A stretch of DNA of 64,000 bases from Rhodococcus rhodochrous. Its GTDB lineage: Bacteria; Actinomycetota; Actinomycetes; Mycobacteriales; Mycobacteriaceae. The notes beneath the pieces were generated by a model. That model saw only the letters and a list, made by a program, of their open reading frames with translations, had not been told where the DNA came from and did not search any database. Positions 1 through 9,595 of the stretch are shown here, one piece after another (within the stretch, counting starts at the first letter, position 1; each line of letters starts with the position of its first letter). The stretch spans positions 4,207,444 to 4,271,443 of the forward strand of contig NZ_LT906450.1 in the NCBI RefSeq assembly GCF_900187265.1, given 5' to 3'. The translations under genes and the position numbers were made by a program.

Positions 1-140
1 CGTTCCTCACCAACACCCAGCAGCTCACGGACGAACCGGTCTGGGAGCACCTCGAAGCCTGGGACCGCATCCGCGCGGAATTCCTGGAGCTGGAACCGGA
101 TCCACGCGACCGGAGCGGAAAGGGCTTCCGTCACTCCTGA
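1..140 (+). CDS. 3' end of an unidentified protein (partial)
   Basis: An open frame runs in from the left edge and ends at the TGA at 138-140. The visible 45 residues are hydrophilic, begin FLTNTQQLTDEPVWEH and end GKGFRHS. It is on the same strand as metE and stops just upstream of the metE riboswitch. I do not recognise the family from this tail. The reading is supported only by an uninterrupted frame with normal high-GC codon use. Confidence 0.5.
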   Translation, partial: FLTNTQQLTDEPVWEHLEAWDRIRAEFLELEPDPRDRSGKGFRHS

Positions 141-174
141 TTCGACGCAGGTCTATAGTGGTGGGTGCAGTCGG

Positions 175-395
175 TTCGTCCCTGCCCGGTCGTGAGGAGC
201 CCCAAAGACCGGGAAGTGACGTCGAAGCACCTTCCGAGGTGTCGAAGAGGGAACCCGGTGAGAATCCGGGACTGCCCCGCAGCGGTATGCAGGAACGACC
301 GCCGTCAACAGCACTGGGTGCACACCCGGGAAGCGACGGCCAGTAGGTTCGAGCCTCACGGCTCGGGCGCCTGCGAGTCCGAATACCTGCCGATC
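175..395 (+). promoter_or_regulatory. Cobalamin riboswitch ahead of metE
   Basis: The conserved core is easily read: GAACCCGGTGAGAATCCGGG followed by ACTGCCCCGCAGCGGT at about 250-285, the GCGACGGCCAGTAGG B12-box region near 333-347, and GAGTCCGAATACCTGCCG near 374-391. The element sits in the 410-base leader of metE. In this class, adenosylcobalamin binding lowers expression of the downstream gene, so the B12-independent methionine synthase should be shut off when B12 is available. Boundaries are approximate because P1 was not folded rigorously. Confidence 0.93.
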
Positions 396-397
396 GT

Positions 398-418
398 GTC
401 GGGCACGCCGTGCCCGAC
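398..418 (+). terminator. Hairpin in the metE riboswitch expression platform
   Basis: A perfect 9-bp stem GTCGGGCAC / GTGCCCGAC closes a 3-base loop directly 3' of the riboswitch core and about 130 bases before the metE start. There is no U-run, so it may act as an intrinsic-like terminator, a pause or Rho-assisted element rather than a classical terminator. Confidence 0.4.
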
Positions 419-550
419 GGTATGCCGCCTCGTGGAATGGGCGCACGCCGATCGGCAACACCTCGACCACGGTCGAGAATACGGGGCTCGTATCGGGATG
501 TGCGTTCGTCGGGCGGTAGACCACCCGCGACGAACACCGGAGAAAACCTG

Positions 551-2833
551 ATGTCTGTTCCGACAGCTACCCCGTTCACCGCGACCGTGCTCGGCTCCGC
601 GCGTATCGGACCGAACCGGGAGCTGAAGAAAGCCACCGAAGCCTACTGGGCCGGTCGTCTCGACCGCGCCCGCCTCGAAGCGGTCGCCACGCAGTTGCGT
701 GCCGAAACATGGTCTCGCCAGCACTCGGCCGGACTCGATTCGATTCCGGTCGGAACGTTCTCGTTCTACGACCAGATCCTCGACACAGCGGTCATGCTCG
801 GGGCTCTTCCTCCCAGAGTCGAAGGCATCACCGACGACCTGGACCGCTATTTCGCCGCTGCGCGCGGAACCGACGACGTCGCTCCCCTCGAGATGACCAA
901 GTGGTTCGATACCAACTACCACTACCTGGTCCCCGAGATCGGGCCCGACACCACCTTCCGACTCGACGCCACCAAGATCCTCGCCGAGGTCGCACAGGCG
1001 CGCGAACTCGGAATTCCGGCGCGTCCGGTCGTCGTCGGCCCCTTGACGTTCCTGTTGCTGTCGAAACCGGTCGACGGCCAAGGCTCGTTGCTCGACCGCG
1101 TGGACGAACTCGTACCCCTCTACCAAGACCTGTTCGCACAACTCGCCGGCACCGGAGTCGACTGGGTACAGGTCGACGAACCGGCACTCGTCCGCGATCT
1201 GGACGACGCCACCCTCGACGCCGTCGGACGCGTGTACAGAGCCCTGTCACAAGCACACGAGCGGCCTGCACTCCTCGTCGCGTCGTACTTCGGCAGCCTC
1301 GGTGCAGCGCTGGACAAGCTTGCGCATACTGCGATCGAAGGCATCGCCGTCGATCTCGTGGCCGGAACCAGCGAGGGCATCGCGGGACTGCCCGCTCTCG
1401 CCGACAAACTGATCGTCGCCGGTGTCGTCGACGGCCGGAACGTCTGGCGCACCGACCTCGAACGAGCCCTTTCCAGTCTCGCCACACTCTTCGGATCCAC
1501 AGCGGCGGTCGCGGTGTCGTCCTCGTGCTCGCTGCTGCACGTGCCGTACACGATCGAGGCGGAGCCCGGTCTCGACGAGTCGCTGCGTAGCCGGCTCGCA
1601 TTCGGCGACGAGAAGATCACCGAGATCGTGGCACTCTCGAAGGCGCTTCGCGGGGGCCGCGACGCCGTCTCCGAAGAGCTCGAGGCATCCCGCGCCGCTG
1701 CGCAGGTACGTGCCTCGGACCCGCGGCTGCGCAACGATCGGATCCGCGGGGTCCTCGCGTCCCTTTCATCGAAGCGGACGCGCACACCGGCCGATCGGCG
1801 TCGGGAGATCCAGCGGGGCCACCTCGATCTGCCTTTGCTGCCCACGACGACGATCGGGTCGTATCCCCAGACCACTCGCATCCGAGTTGCCCGAACGGCA
1901 CTGCGCAAGGGCGAGATCGACCGCACCGAGTACGTGCAGCGGATGCGTGACGAGATCGCTGAAGTCGTTGCATTGCAGGAGAAGTTGGGCTTGGACGTCC
2001 TCGTTCACGGTGAACCGGAACGCAACGACATGGTGCAGTACTTCGCTGAGCAACTGGATGGCTTCTTTGCCACCGAGAACGGTTGGGTCCAGTCCTACGG
2101 CAGCCGCTGCGTGCGACCGCCGATCCTCTACGGCGATGTTGCACGGCACGCCCCGATGACCGTCGACTGGATCACCTACGCCCAATCTCTGACCGACAAG
2201 CCGGTCAAGGGCATGCTCACGGGGCCCGTCACGATCCTCGCCTGGTCGTTCGTCCGAGACGATCAGCCGCTCGCCGAGACAGCCGACCAGATCGCCTTGG
2301 CGATCCGCGACGAGACTGTGGACCTACAGGCCGCCGGGGTACGCATCATCCAGGTGGACGAGCCGGCACTGCGCGAACTGCTGCCGTTACGCGCCGCCGA
2401 GCATGCCGACTACCTGAAGTGGGCTGTGGGGGCGTTCCGCCTGGCCACCTCCGGCGTCGCGGATTCCACCCAGATCCACACCCACCTGTGCTATTCGGAG
2501 TTCGGCGAGGTCATCGAAGCGATCGCCGAGCTCGACGCCGATGTCACGTCCATCGAAGCGGCCCGGTCCCACATGGAGGTCCTCGACGACCTGAACGCCG
2601 TGGGATTCGATCTCGGGGTGGGCCCCGGGGTGTACGACATCCATTCGCCGCGTGTTCCGAGCGAAGCCGAGATCGCCGAATCGCTCCGCGAAGCGCTGCG
2701 AGCAGTGCCCGCTGAACGACTGTGGGTCAATCCGGACTGTGGGCTCAAGACCCGCCGTACGGAGGAGGTCACGGCCTCACTGACCAACCTCGTCGCGGCC
2801 GCCGCCACCGTTCGCGCCGAACTCGGCAACTAG
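551..2833 (+). CDS. metE: Cobalamin-independent methionine synthase
   Basis: This 760-residue protein transfers a methyl group from 5-methyltetrahydropteroyltri-glutamate to homocysteine, making methionine in the cytosol without B12. Length matches the family (about 755). The C-terminal barrel carries the zinc site: His645 and Cys647 in THLCYSEF and Cys730 in NPDCGLKTR, aligned with the E. coli ligands. The substrate motif [13 protein letters not shown] is present. The ATG at 551 is preferred over upstream in-frame codons because it follows GGAG closely and the homology begins there; the upstream frame would run through the riboswitch. It is regulated by the cobalamin riboswitch at 175-395 and followed after 27 bases by a MetE-like paralogue. 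Confidence 0.97.
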   Translation: MSVPTATPFTATVLGSARIGPNRELKKATEAYWAGRLDRARLEAVATQLRAETWSRQHSAGLDSIPVGTFSFYDQILDTAVMLGALPPRVEGITDDLDRYFAAARGTDDVAPLEMTKWFDTNYHYLVPEIGPDTTFRLDATKILAEVAQARELGIPARPVVVGPLTFLLLSKPVDGQGSLLDRVDELVPLYQDLFAQLAGTGVDWVQVDEPALVRDLDDATLDAVGRVYRALSQAHERPALLVASYFGSLGAALDKLAHTAIEGIAVDLVAGTSEGIAGLPALADKLIVAGVVDGRNVWRTDLERALSSLATLFGSTAAVAVSSSCSLLHVPYTIEAEPGLDESLRSRLAFGDEKITEIVALSKALRGGRDAVSEELEASRAAAQVRASDPRLRNDRIRGVLASLSSKRTRTPADRRREIQRGHLDLPLLPTTTIGSYPQTTRIRVARTALRKGEIDRTEYVQRMRDEIAEVVALQEKLGLDVLVHGEPERNDMVQYFAEQLDGFFATENGWVQSYGSRCVRPPILYGDVARHAPMTVDWITYAQSLTDKPVKGMLTGPVTILAWSFVRDDQPLAETADQIALAIRDETVDLQAAGVRIIQVDEPALRELLPLRAAEHADYLKWAVGAFRLATSGVADSTQIHTHLCYSEFGEVIEAIAELDADVTSIEAARSHMEVLDDLNAVGFDLGVGPGVYDIHSPRVPSEAEIAESLREALRAVPAERLWVNPDCGLKTRRTEEVTASLTNLVAAAATVRAELGN

Positions 2834-2860
2834 CCTCTCCCCAGCAAAGGTTTCTTCATC

Positions 2861-4078
2861 ATGTCCATCCGAAAGATTCGCACCACCCATGCCGGGAGCC
2901 TTCCCCGCACGCCCGAACTCGTCGAAGCCAACCGTGCGCGACGCGAGGCAGCCGACAGCTTCCGGCTCGACACCTCGCAAGAATTCTCGGAACTGCTCGC
3001 CGGCCAGGTCACCGCGCTGGTGCAGCGCCAAGTGGACCTCGGAATCACCACCCCCGGCGACGGCGAGTACGGCAAGGCCATGTCCTCGACCGTCGACTAC
3101 GGAGCATGGTGGTCGTACTCGTTCCAACGACTGTCCGGTCTCGAACTGACCGACGGCGGCCCGTTCGGCAGCACCCCGGTCCGATCCACGCCCGGCAACG
3201 TCCGGCTCACCACCTTCCCCGATCGGCGCGACTGGACACTGTTCGCCGAGGCCTACGGCGATCCCGACAGCGGGATCTCCGTAGGTAAGGAACCACCGCT
3301 GTTCCCCACAGCGACGGGTCCGGTCACATACATCGGCCACGACGCCATCGCATCCGACATCGCGAATCTGAAGTCCGCCCTCGCCGCCTCGGGTGCCGAG
3401 AACGGGTTCATGACGTCGCTGTCTCCGGGCAGCGCCTCCCGGATCGGCAACGAGCACTACGCCACCGAGGAGGAGTTCATCTGGGCGTGCGCGGATGCTA
3501 TGCGTGAGGAATACCAGGCGATCATCGACGCCGGCCTGATCCTGCAGATCGACGATCCCTCCATCGCCGAGAACTGGGATCAGATCAATCCCGAACCGAC
3601 GGTCGAGGACTATCTTGCGTTCACCCGGATCCGGGTCGAAGCACTCAACCACGCCCTTCGCGGCCTGCCTCAGGACCGGATCCGTTTCCACCTGTGCTGG
3701 GGCAGCTGGCACGGCCCGCACACCACCGACCTCGAATTCAAGTATCTCGTCGAGACGATGCTGCAGATCGATGCAGGTTCGTACTCCTTCGAGGCTGCCA
3801 ACGTCCGCCACGAGCACGAGTGGCGAGTATGGGAGAACGTGAAACTTCCCGACGGCAAACAGATCGTGCCCGGCGTCATCAGCCACGCCACCAACGTGGT
3901 CGAACATCCCGAACTGGTGGCCGACCGGATCGAGAGGTTCGCGAGTGTCGTCGGTCCGGAGAACGTGATCGCGTCGACGGACTGCGGGCTCGGCGGACGG
4001 ATCCATCCGCAGATTGCGTGGGCGAAGCTCGAATCGCTCACCAAGGGAGCAGAACTCGCGGCAGAACGCCTCTGGTGA
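2861..4078 (+). CDS. Short MetE-like (methionine synthase II family) protein
   Basis: A 405-residue protein resembling only the C-terminal catalytic barrel of MetE. It starts with IRTTHAGSLPRTPEL, and the zinc-type motif HLCWGSWHGPH (His277, Cys279) is present, as is a late ASTDCGLGGR cysteine. Members of this family are annotated as cobalamin-independent methionine synthase II or as zinc-dependent methyl/alkyl-thiol transferases of uncertain substrate. It lies 27 bases behind metE in the same direction, so it is probably co-transcribed and under the same riboswitch. It lacks the N-terminal folate-binding half, so it may use another methyl donor or thiol acceptor. Confidence 0.85.
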   Translation: MSIRKIRTTHAGSLPRTPELVEANRARREAADSFRLDTSQEFSELLAGQVTALVQRQVDLGITTPGDGEYGKAMSSTVDYGAWWSYSFQRLSGLELTDGGPFGSTPVRSTPGNVRLTTFPDRRDWTLFAEAYGDPDSGISVGKEPPLFPTATGPVTYIGHDAIASDIANLKSALAASGAENGFMTSLSPGSASRIGNEHYATEEEFIWACADAMREEYQAIIDAGLILQIDDPSIAENWDQINPEPTVEDYLAFTRIRVEALNHALRGLPQDRIRFHLCWGSWHGPHTTDLEFKYLVETMLQIDAGSYSFEAANVRHEHEWRVWENVKLPDGKQIVPGVISHATNVVEHPELVADRIERFASVVGPENVIASTDCGLGGRIHPQIAWAKLESLTKGAELAAERLW

Positions 4079-4083
4079 CACTT

Positions 4084-4119
4084 CCCGTGCGTGGTCCCGG
4101 TAATGGGACCACGCACGGG
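4084..4119. terminator. Bidirectional terminator between metE-like gene and citE-like gene
   Basis: A perfect 15-bp stem (CCCGTGCGTGGTCCC with its complement) closes a 6-base loop GGTAAT. It lies exactly between the stop codons of two convergent genes (4078 and 4124). Confidence 0.85.
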
Positions 4120-4123
4120 TTCG

Positions 4124-5035
4124 TCAGAGTCGGACCTGCGCCAGAATCGCCTCTGCGAGCTTGACGTGCGCGGCATCGACGAGTTGCCCGTCGACACTGG
4201 TTGCGCCCAGACCACGGGCCTGCGCGTCGCGGTACGCCTCCAGATTCCTCTTCGCGCGCCGGATCTCGTCCTCGCTCGGCGAGAAGACATCATTGGCGAT
4301 CTCTATCTGGGACGGGTGGATCGCCCACTTCCCGTCGAAGCCCAGCGCAGCGGCGTGCCGTGCTGCACGTTCGTATCCCGCAGCATTTCGGAAATCGGGG
4401 TACGGAGCATCGATCGCGAGCAACCCACCTATGCGAGCAGCCGTAAGTACCTTCATTCGGGCGTAGTGCCAGAAGTCGCCCGGGTATTCGTCGCGTGGTT
4501 CGAAATTCGTATCGACGCGCGCATGCTGGGAGACCGAGAGATCACCCGCTCCGAAGATGAGGGCGTCGAGCCTACTGCTGGATGTCGCGATCTCCTCGGC
4601 ATTCGCCACTCCGGCGACATCCTCGATGAGCACTTCGAGTCGGACGGGTTTCGTGATACCGAGGGTGCCTTCCACCTGTGTGAGCAGTGTGTCCACCCAC
4701 CACACGTCCCGAGCGGACGTAACCTTCGGGACGATGATGACGTCGAGGTTCTCACGCGCCCCCGAGAGCACTTCGATCACGTCCCCGTAAGCCCAGCGGG
4801 TATCGATGCCGTTCATCCGCAACGCTCGAACGGTGGTTCCCCAGTCGTAGTCGTTGAAGGCGCGCACCGCCTTGCCGCGCGCTTCCTCTCTGTTGGCGGG
4901 TGCCACGGCGTCCTCGAGATCGAGGAACACCAGATCGGCCTGCGAAGCCGCAGCTTTGGCGAACATCCGCTCGTTGGACGCAGGAGTGGCCAGTTCGGAC
5001 CGTCTGATCCTGCGCGGTGCAGCGGTTTCGGTCAT
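4124..5035 (-). CDS. CitE-like CoA-ester lyase (HpcH/HpaI family), copy 1
   Basis: A 303-residue protein of the HpcH/HpaI aldolase - citrate lyase beta family. The DLVFLDLEDAVAP strand near residues 33-45 carries the conserved acidic metal-binding region, and GFDGKWAIHPSQ near the C-terminus is the usual CoA-binding/lid motif. Relatives cleave malyl-CoA, citramalyl-CoA or related 3-hydroxyacyl-CoA esters. It is last in a minus-strand run LLM monooxygenase - CaiB transferase - CitE, 18 bases after the transferase; the start is preceded by GGAAGGA. A second paralogue lies at 8625-9584. The true substrate cannot be read from sequence. Confidence 0.85.
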   Translation of the reverse strand: MTETAAPRRIRRSELATPASNERMFAKAAASQADLVFLDLEDAVAPANREEARGKAVRAFNDYDWGTTVRALRMNGIDTRWAYGDVIEVLSGARENLDVIIVPKVTSARDVWWVDTLLTQVEGTLGITKPVRLEVLIEDVAGVANAEEIATSSSRLDALIFGAGDLSVSQHARVDTNFEPRDEYPGDFWHYARMKVLTAARIGGLLAIDAPYPDFRNAAGYERAARHAAALGFDGKWAIHPSQIEIANDVFSPSEDEIRRAKRNLEAYRDAQARGLGATSVDGQLVDAAHVKLAEAILAQVRL

Positions 5036-5053
5036 GATGGATTCCTTCCGTGG

Positions 5054-6271
5054 TCAGACGATGCTGCGTTCGCGGAGTTCGGCGAGTTCGGTTTCGCTCA
5101 ACCCGAGGATTTCGGTGAGCACTTCCGTGGTGTGTCGGCCGAGTGCCGGTCCGAGCGTGTCGACGATCCCGTCACTTCGTGAGAAGCGCGGCACAGGCGC
5201 CTGCACGAGCAGGTCCCTGAGTTCGTCGTCCTCGACCCGCACGAACACCCCTCGAGCCTTCATCTGCTCGTCCTCGACCAATTGTGCGACATCGTAGACG
5301 GGGGCAGCTGCGATCTCCTCCGCCTCGAACACCGCCATGGCCTCGTCGAGGGTATGCCGGCCCACCCACTCGGCGACGATCTCGTCGACTTCGTCCAGGC
5401 GAGAAAGCCGACTCTGGGGATCGGAGAAATCCGGATGGGAGATCAGGTCCGCGCGGCCGATCGCCTTGAAGACGCGCAGCGCGATCGAAGGGGCGCTGGC
5501 CGACATCGCGAGCCATCTGCCGTCTTTCGTGCGATAGGTGTTGCGTGGAGCAGAGATTTCCCAGCGGTTACCGGATCGATGAGCAATCGCACCGGTCCGG
5601 TCGTAGGCGAGCAGTGACTGTTCCAGCAACCGTGCGAGTGGATCGATCAGATTGATATCGATCAGTTGCCCGTCGGCACCGTGCACATCGCGGTGGTAGA
5701 GCGCCATCATGACGGCATACGCGGCGTTCAACGACGCGACACCGTCGGCGAGCATGAACGAAGGCAGAGTCGGTGGCCCGTCGCTTTCTCCCGTGCTGTG
5801 GGCGAAGCCGCTCATCGCCTCCCCCAACGTGCCGAAACCCGGCCGGGAGGCCTTCGGTCCGTGGAGCCCGAAGCCGGTGACGTGCAACATCACAAGCTTC
5901 GGGTTGAGTGAACTCAGTGCCTCGTAGTCCAGACCCCACCGGGTCAGGGTGTGCGGACGCGTGTTCGCCACTACCACGTCGCATTCGACGGCCAGTCGAC
6001 GTACGAGATCCTGTCCGGTATCGGTCCGGAGGTCGATGGTCACGGACCTCTTGTTGCGGCCGAGGCTTTTCCACATCAGCCCGATTCCACCGTCCTGTAC
6101 TCCCCATCCGCGGATCGGATCACCACCCTGAGGTTGCTCGATCTTGATCACATCGGCACCGAACTCACCGAGATAGGTGGCGGCAAGCGGTCCTGCCGCG
6201 AGAGTCGCCATGTCGAGAACGCGGATTCCGGCGAGCATCGTTCCGCGCGAATCTGCTGCCGGATCAGGCAT
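5054..6271 (-). CDS. CaiB/BaiF (class III) CoA transferase
   Basis: A 405-residue class III CoA transferase: GIRVLDMATLAAGPLAATYL at the N-terminus, GADVIKIEQPQGGDPIRGW, and the catalytic-position aspartate Asp176 in MLADGVASL. These enzymes move CoA between carboxylic acids through an aspartyl-CoA intermediate. The ATG at 6271 is chosen because it overlaps the stop of the upstream monooxygenase gene by 8 bases and homology starts within about ten residues; longer in-frame extensions run into that gene. With the CitE-like lyase downstream it suggests that a dicarboxylate or hydroxyacid is activated to a CoA ester and then cleaved. Confidence 0.88.
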   Translation of the reverse strand: MPDPAADSRGTMLAGIRVLDMATLAAGPLAATYLGEFGADVIKIEQPQGGDPIRGWGVQDGGIGLMWKSLGRNKRSVTIDLRTDTGQDLVRRLAVECDVVVANTRPHTLTRWGLDYEALSSLNPKLVMLHVTGFGLHGPKASRPGFGTLGEAMSGFAHSTGESDGPPTLPSFMLADGVASLNAAYAVMMALYHRDVHGADGQLIDINLIDPLARLLEQSLLAYDRTGAIAHRSGNRWEISAPRNTYRTKDGRWLAMSASAPSIALRVFKAIGRADLISHPDFSDPQSRLSRLDEVDEIVAEWVGRHTLDEAMAVFEAEEIAAAPVYDVAQLVEDEQMKARGVFVRVEDDELRDLLVQAPVPRFSRSDGIVDTLGPALGRHTTEVLTEILGLSETELAELRERSIV

Positions 6272-7664
6272 GCTCGACGACCTTTCCGGCATCGGCGAGA
6301 TCGGTTGTTCGTGTAGCCATGATGTTCTCGGGACGGGCGAGGCCGAGGTTCTCGCGTAATGTCCTGCCCTCGTAGTCCGTTCGTACGAGTTCACGTGCGC
6401 GGAGCTCGGGGACGACGAGACGCACGAAGTCTTCGAATGCTCCAGGGAAATGCGTTGCTGCAATAACAAATCCGTCGCACGAACGTGACTGGAACCAGTG
6501 CTCCATTTGTTCGGCTATCTGCGGTCCGGTTCCGACGAACCGCGGTCCTTGCAGCAGGGTGGCGCGGTGGTTGGCGAGCACACGCAAGGTCAGTTCCTGA
6601 TCTCTGATGTGGCGCTTGACCCCCTGCACGAGTCCACGGATGCCAGAGACCTGGTCGATGAGTTCGTCGGTGACCACATCGTCGAGGCTGTGACCGGAAA
6701 AATCGTAGTTGGTGACCTCCGACAGCAGAGTGAGGGAAGCCTGGGGGTGGACGAGGTCGTGCAGGAAGATGTTTTCCTTCTCGCGCGCAATCTGTTCGGT
6801 TTCGCCCGGAATGACGTAGACCATCGGCAGTACCCGGACGGAATCGGCGTCTCGACCGTATTCGGCGATGATCGCTTTCTGGTCGGCGTAGTGTTCGGCA
6901 GCCACCTCCCGACTCGGATCACCGGTGAAGATGAGATCGGCCCACTTCGCTGCGAATTGCCGTCCGCGGCCGGATTGGCCTGCCTGAATGAGAACCGGGC
7001 GTCCCTGCGGGGTGCGGGGCACGGTGAGCGGGCCCTGCACGTCGAAGAACTCGCCGTGGTGATCGAGTTTGTGTACCTTCGCCGGGTCGGCGAAGACTCC
7101 CGACTCACGGTCGGCGACGATGGCGTCGTCCTCCCACGAATCCCACAGCTTGGCAACTACTTCGACGAACTCCTCGGCACGGTCGTAGCGCTTGTCGTGC
7201 TCGGCGTGTTGGTCCACACCGAAGTTACGCGCCTCGGCGTCGTTGACGGAGGTAACGATGTTCCACGCCGCGCGGCCGCCACTGAGATGGTCGAGAGACG
7301 CGAATGTGCGGGCCACGTGGAACGGTTGGTAGTAGGTGGTCGAGTAGGTTGCGCCGAGCCCGAGATGCTGCGTCACCGCCGCGGCGGCACCGAGGATCGC
7401 AGTCAGGTCGAGCTTGATCGGACGGGCGCCGTATCGGACGGCGTCGTCGACCGAGTTGCCGTAGATTCCGGGCATCGCGAGGCGGTCGTCGAAGAACATC
7501 AGGTCGAACCTGCCTTCCTCGAGGACACGTGCAATGCGCTGGTAGTAGTCCAGACTCAAGAAGTCCTGCGCAGCATGCGGGTAACGCCACGACCCCGAGT
7601 ACACCGACACATTGCCGGCCTGCATGAAGGCTACGAGCGTCATCCGATCGTTTCTAAGTTCCAT
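6264..7664 (-). CDS. NtaA/SnaA/DszA-type flavin-dependent monooxygenase (LLM class)
   Basis: A 466-residue luciferase-like monooxygenase of the nitrilotriacetate/dibenzothiophene-sulfone monooxygenase family, which uses FMNH2 from a separate reductase. Typical segments are LGLGATYSTTYYQPFHVAR, SGGRAAWNIVTS, FDVQGPLTVPRTPQGRPVLIQAGQS and WADLIFTG. The ATG at 7664 is chosen over one slightly upstream because GAGGGG lies seven bases before it. It is the first gene of the minus-strand operon and is divergent from a GntR regulator. No flavin reductase is visible nearby. The substrate is unknown; the CoA-transferase/lyase neighbours suggest cleavage of a C-N or C-S bond in an acid that then enters CoA metabolism. 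Confidence 0.87.
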   Translation of the reverse strand: MELRNDRMTLVAFMQAGNVSVYSGSWRYPHAAQDFLSLDYYQRIARVLEEGRFDLMFFDDRLAMPGIYGNSVDDAVRYGARPIKLDLTAILGAAAAVTQHLGLGATYSTTYYQPFHVARTFASLDHLSGGRAAWNIVTSVNDAEARNFGVDQHAEHDKRYDRAEEFVEVVAKLWDSWEDDAIVADRESGVFADPAKVHKLDHHGEFFDVQGPLTVPRTPQGRPVLIQAGQSGRGRQFAAKWADLIFTGDPSREVAAEHYADQKAIIAEYGRDADSVRVLPMVYVIPGETEQIAREKENIFLHDLVHPQASLTLLSEVTNYDFSGHSLDDVVTDELIDQVSGIRGLVQGVKRHIRDQELTLRVLANHRATLLQGPRFVGTGPQIAEQMEHWFQSRSCDGFVIAATHFPGAFEDFVRLVVPELRARELVRTDYEGRTLRENLGLARPENIMATRTTDLADAGKVVEHA

Positions 7665-7765
7665 GGGTACCCCTCGCTCGAAAAACATATCTGATCTGAA
7701 CTGATATATTTATTACCCGGTGATAGATTGTCAACCCGACGACCGACCGGGCGAGAAGAGATGCA
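7665..7765. promoter_or_regulatory. Divergent promoter with candidate GntR operator
   Basis: This AT-rich 101-base gap separates the divergent monooxygenase operon and the GntR gene. It holds CATATCTGATCTGAACTGAT followed by ATATTTATTACC. A related element, ATACATCAGATCACC with a trailing ATGTAT, lies at about 8585-8603 ahead of the second citE-like gene. The shared ATCAGATC/GATCTGAT core suggests a common operator for the GntR protein. This is inference from two sites only. Confidence 0.45.
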
Positions 7766-8485
7766 ATGACAGACGTCGACCGCGGCCCCTGGACACTCAG
7801 GACAGCACCGACCGATGGTGGCGCCGCGCCGAAACGGACGAGCCGCGAACGCGCCACCGAAATCCTGCGTAATCGAATCCTCTCGGGCGACCTGTCACCC
7901 GGCGACCGCATCGACCTCGACGCCGTTGCCGACGAGTTCGGCACGAGCCGCACCCCGGTACGCGAAGCATGCCTCGCTCTCGCCCAGGAAGGGCTGGTGC
8001 GCGTCGCTCAGCGCAGCGGCGTCTCCGTCATCGGCGTCTCTCCCGAGACCATCATCGAGAACTTCGCGCTCATGGCGGCACTGTCCGGCGTCGCCGCACA
8101 GTGGGCGGCAGAGAAGATCACCGACCGGCAGCTACTGCGCGTGCGAGAACTGCACCGGGAGACTCGTGTTGCCGCCGCCACCGGCGACGACATCGCAACT
8201 CTGAACTGGATGTTCCACCGCGAAATCAACAAGTCGTGCGGTTCCGCTCGACTGCAGGCAATGCTCGGCGACGCCGGTCGCATGATCCCGCAACGGTACT
8301 TCGAACTGTTTCCCGAACGGGTGCCGTGCAGCCTCGACGAACACGACTCGCTGATCAGCGCTCTCGCACGAGGCGACGGCGCCGAGGCCAGGCGGATCAC
8401 CGAAGAGCACTTCGCCGGCGCATCGCAGATGCTCAGCGCGTACATCGCGCAGGCAGCTCGTAACAGCGCCGCCGCGATGGATTGA
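7766..8485 (+). CDS. GntR/FadR-type transcription regulator
   Basis: A 239-residue regulator. Residues about 28-92 form the GntR winged helix (ILRNRILSGDLSPGDRIDLD, then VADEFGTSRTPVREACLALA), followed by an all-helical FCD effector domain (about 100-225) with metal-site-type histidine and aspartate positions (MFHREINKSCGS; EHDSLISAL). It is transcribed away from the monooxygenase-CaiB-CitE operon and upstream of the second citE-like gene, so it most likely controls both in response to a small carboxylic acid or its CoA ester. GAGAAGAG precedes the ATG. Confidence 0.88.
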   Translation: MTDVDRGPWTLRTAPTDGGAAPKRTSRERATEILRNRILSGDLSPGDRIDLDAVADEFGTSRTPVREACLALAQEGLVRVAQRSGVSVIGVSPETIIENFALMAALSGVAAQWAAEKITDRQLLRVRELHRETRVAAATGDDIATLNWMFHREINKSCGSARLQAMLGDAGRMIPQRYFELFPERVPCSLDEHDSLISALARGDGAEARRITEEHFAGASQMLSAYIAQAARNSAAAMD

Positions 8486-8624
8486 ACCTTCCATCGAGCT
8501 CGTTCACTTCGGCAGGTCGCCGATCAGGAATCGAGCTCGTGGACGTGTAGCTGTATGACGTGTCGGTATGTTAATCCTAAACAGATACATCAGATCACCA
8601 TCAATGTATGAAAGGCGTCCCGCC

Positions 8625-9584
8625 ATGACGACCCGTCCGATCCGACCACGACGCAGCACACTTGCAGTACCCGGATCGAATCCGAAGATGATCGACAAGG
8701 CCCGCGGACTGCACGTCGATGCCGTATTCCTCGATCTCGAGGACGCGTGCGCCCCCGCAGCAAAGGCCGCCGGCCGCAAGAACATCATCGAAGCCCTCCG
8801 CGAAGGCGGATTCGGCGAGAAGATTCGCACAGTTCGGGTCAACGACTGGACGACCCCGTGGACCTACCGTGACGTCATTGATGTCGTCGAAGGCGCAGGA
8901 GCACAACTCGATTGCATCATGCTTCCCAAGGTCCAGGATGCTGCTCAAGTCCACGCCTTGGACATGTTGCTCACTCAGATCGAGAAGTCGCACGGCCTCG
9001 AAGTCGGTCGCATCGGAATCGAAGTGCAGATCGAGACCGCTTCGGGCCTGATCGCACTCGATGCGATCGCGCAGGCGAGCCCTCGCATCGAGACCCTCAT
9101 CTTCGGTCCTGCCGACTTCATGGCCTCGATCCAGATGAAATCTCTCACCGTCGGCGAGCAGCCGCCGGGCTACGACGTGGGTGACGCGTACCACCACATC
9201 CTGATGTCCATCCTGATGGCAGCACGGGCCCACGGAAAACAGGCGATCGACGGCCCCTACCTCGCGATAAAAGACCTCGACGGGCTCGGTCGGGTCGCAG
9301 GCCGGGCCGCTGCACTCGGTTTCGACGGTAAATGGGTTCTGCACCCGACCCAGGTGGACCTGATCAACGAAACTTTCAGCCCGAGCCAGGACGATTACGA
9401 TCACGCCGAGAACATCCTCGATGCATACGCATGGTGCACTTCCGAGGCCGGCGGCTCTCGCGGAGCCGCGATGCTGGGAGACGAAATGATCGACGAGGCG
9501 TCCCGCAAGATGGCTCTGGTGATCGCGGGTAAAGGACGCGCGGCAGGGATGAAGCGGGCAACGGTATGGCAGCCGCCCGAGTGA
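8625..9584 (+). CDS. CitE-like CoA-ester lyase (HpcH/HpaI family), copy 2
   Basis: A 319-residue paralogue of the 4124-5035 gene: STLAVPGSNPKMIDKA, then VDAVFLDLEDACAP with the acidic metal-binding residues, IGIEVQIETASGL and GFDGKWVLHPTQ. Members cleave or form malyl-CoA-like esters in the cytosol. The ATG at 8625 is chosen because homology starts there, although an ATG at 8604 is in frame. It lies 139 bases after the GntR gene and is preceded by the candidate operator at 8585-8603. Two CitE-like enzymes in one regulon could act on different intermediates or form a hetero-oligomer. Confidence 0.85.
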   Translation: MTTRPIRPRRSTLAVPGSNPKMIDKARGLHVDAVFLDLEDACAPAAKAAGRKNIIEALREGGFGEKIRTVRVNDWTTPWTYRDVIDVVEGAGAQLDCIMLPKVQDAAQVHALDMLLTQIEKSHGLEVGRIGIEVQIETASGLIALDAIAQASPRIETLIFGPADFMASIQMKSLTVGEQPPGYDVGDAYHHILMSILMAARAHGKQAIDGPYLAIKDLDGLGRVAGRAAALGFDGKWVLHPTQVDLINETFSPSQDDYDHAENILDAYAWCTSEAGGSRGAAMLGDEMIDEASRKMALVIAGKGRAAGMKRATVWQPPE

Positions 9585-9595
9585 GAACCGGAAAC

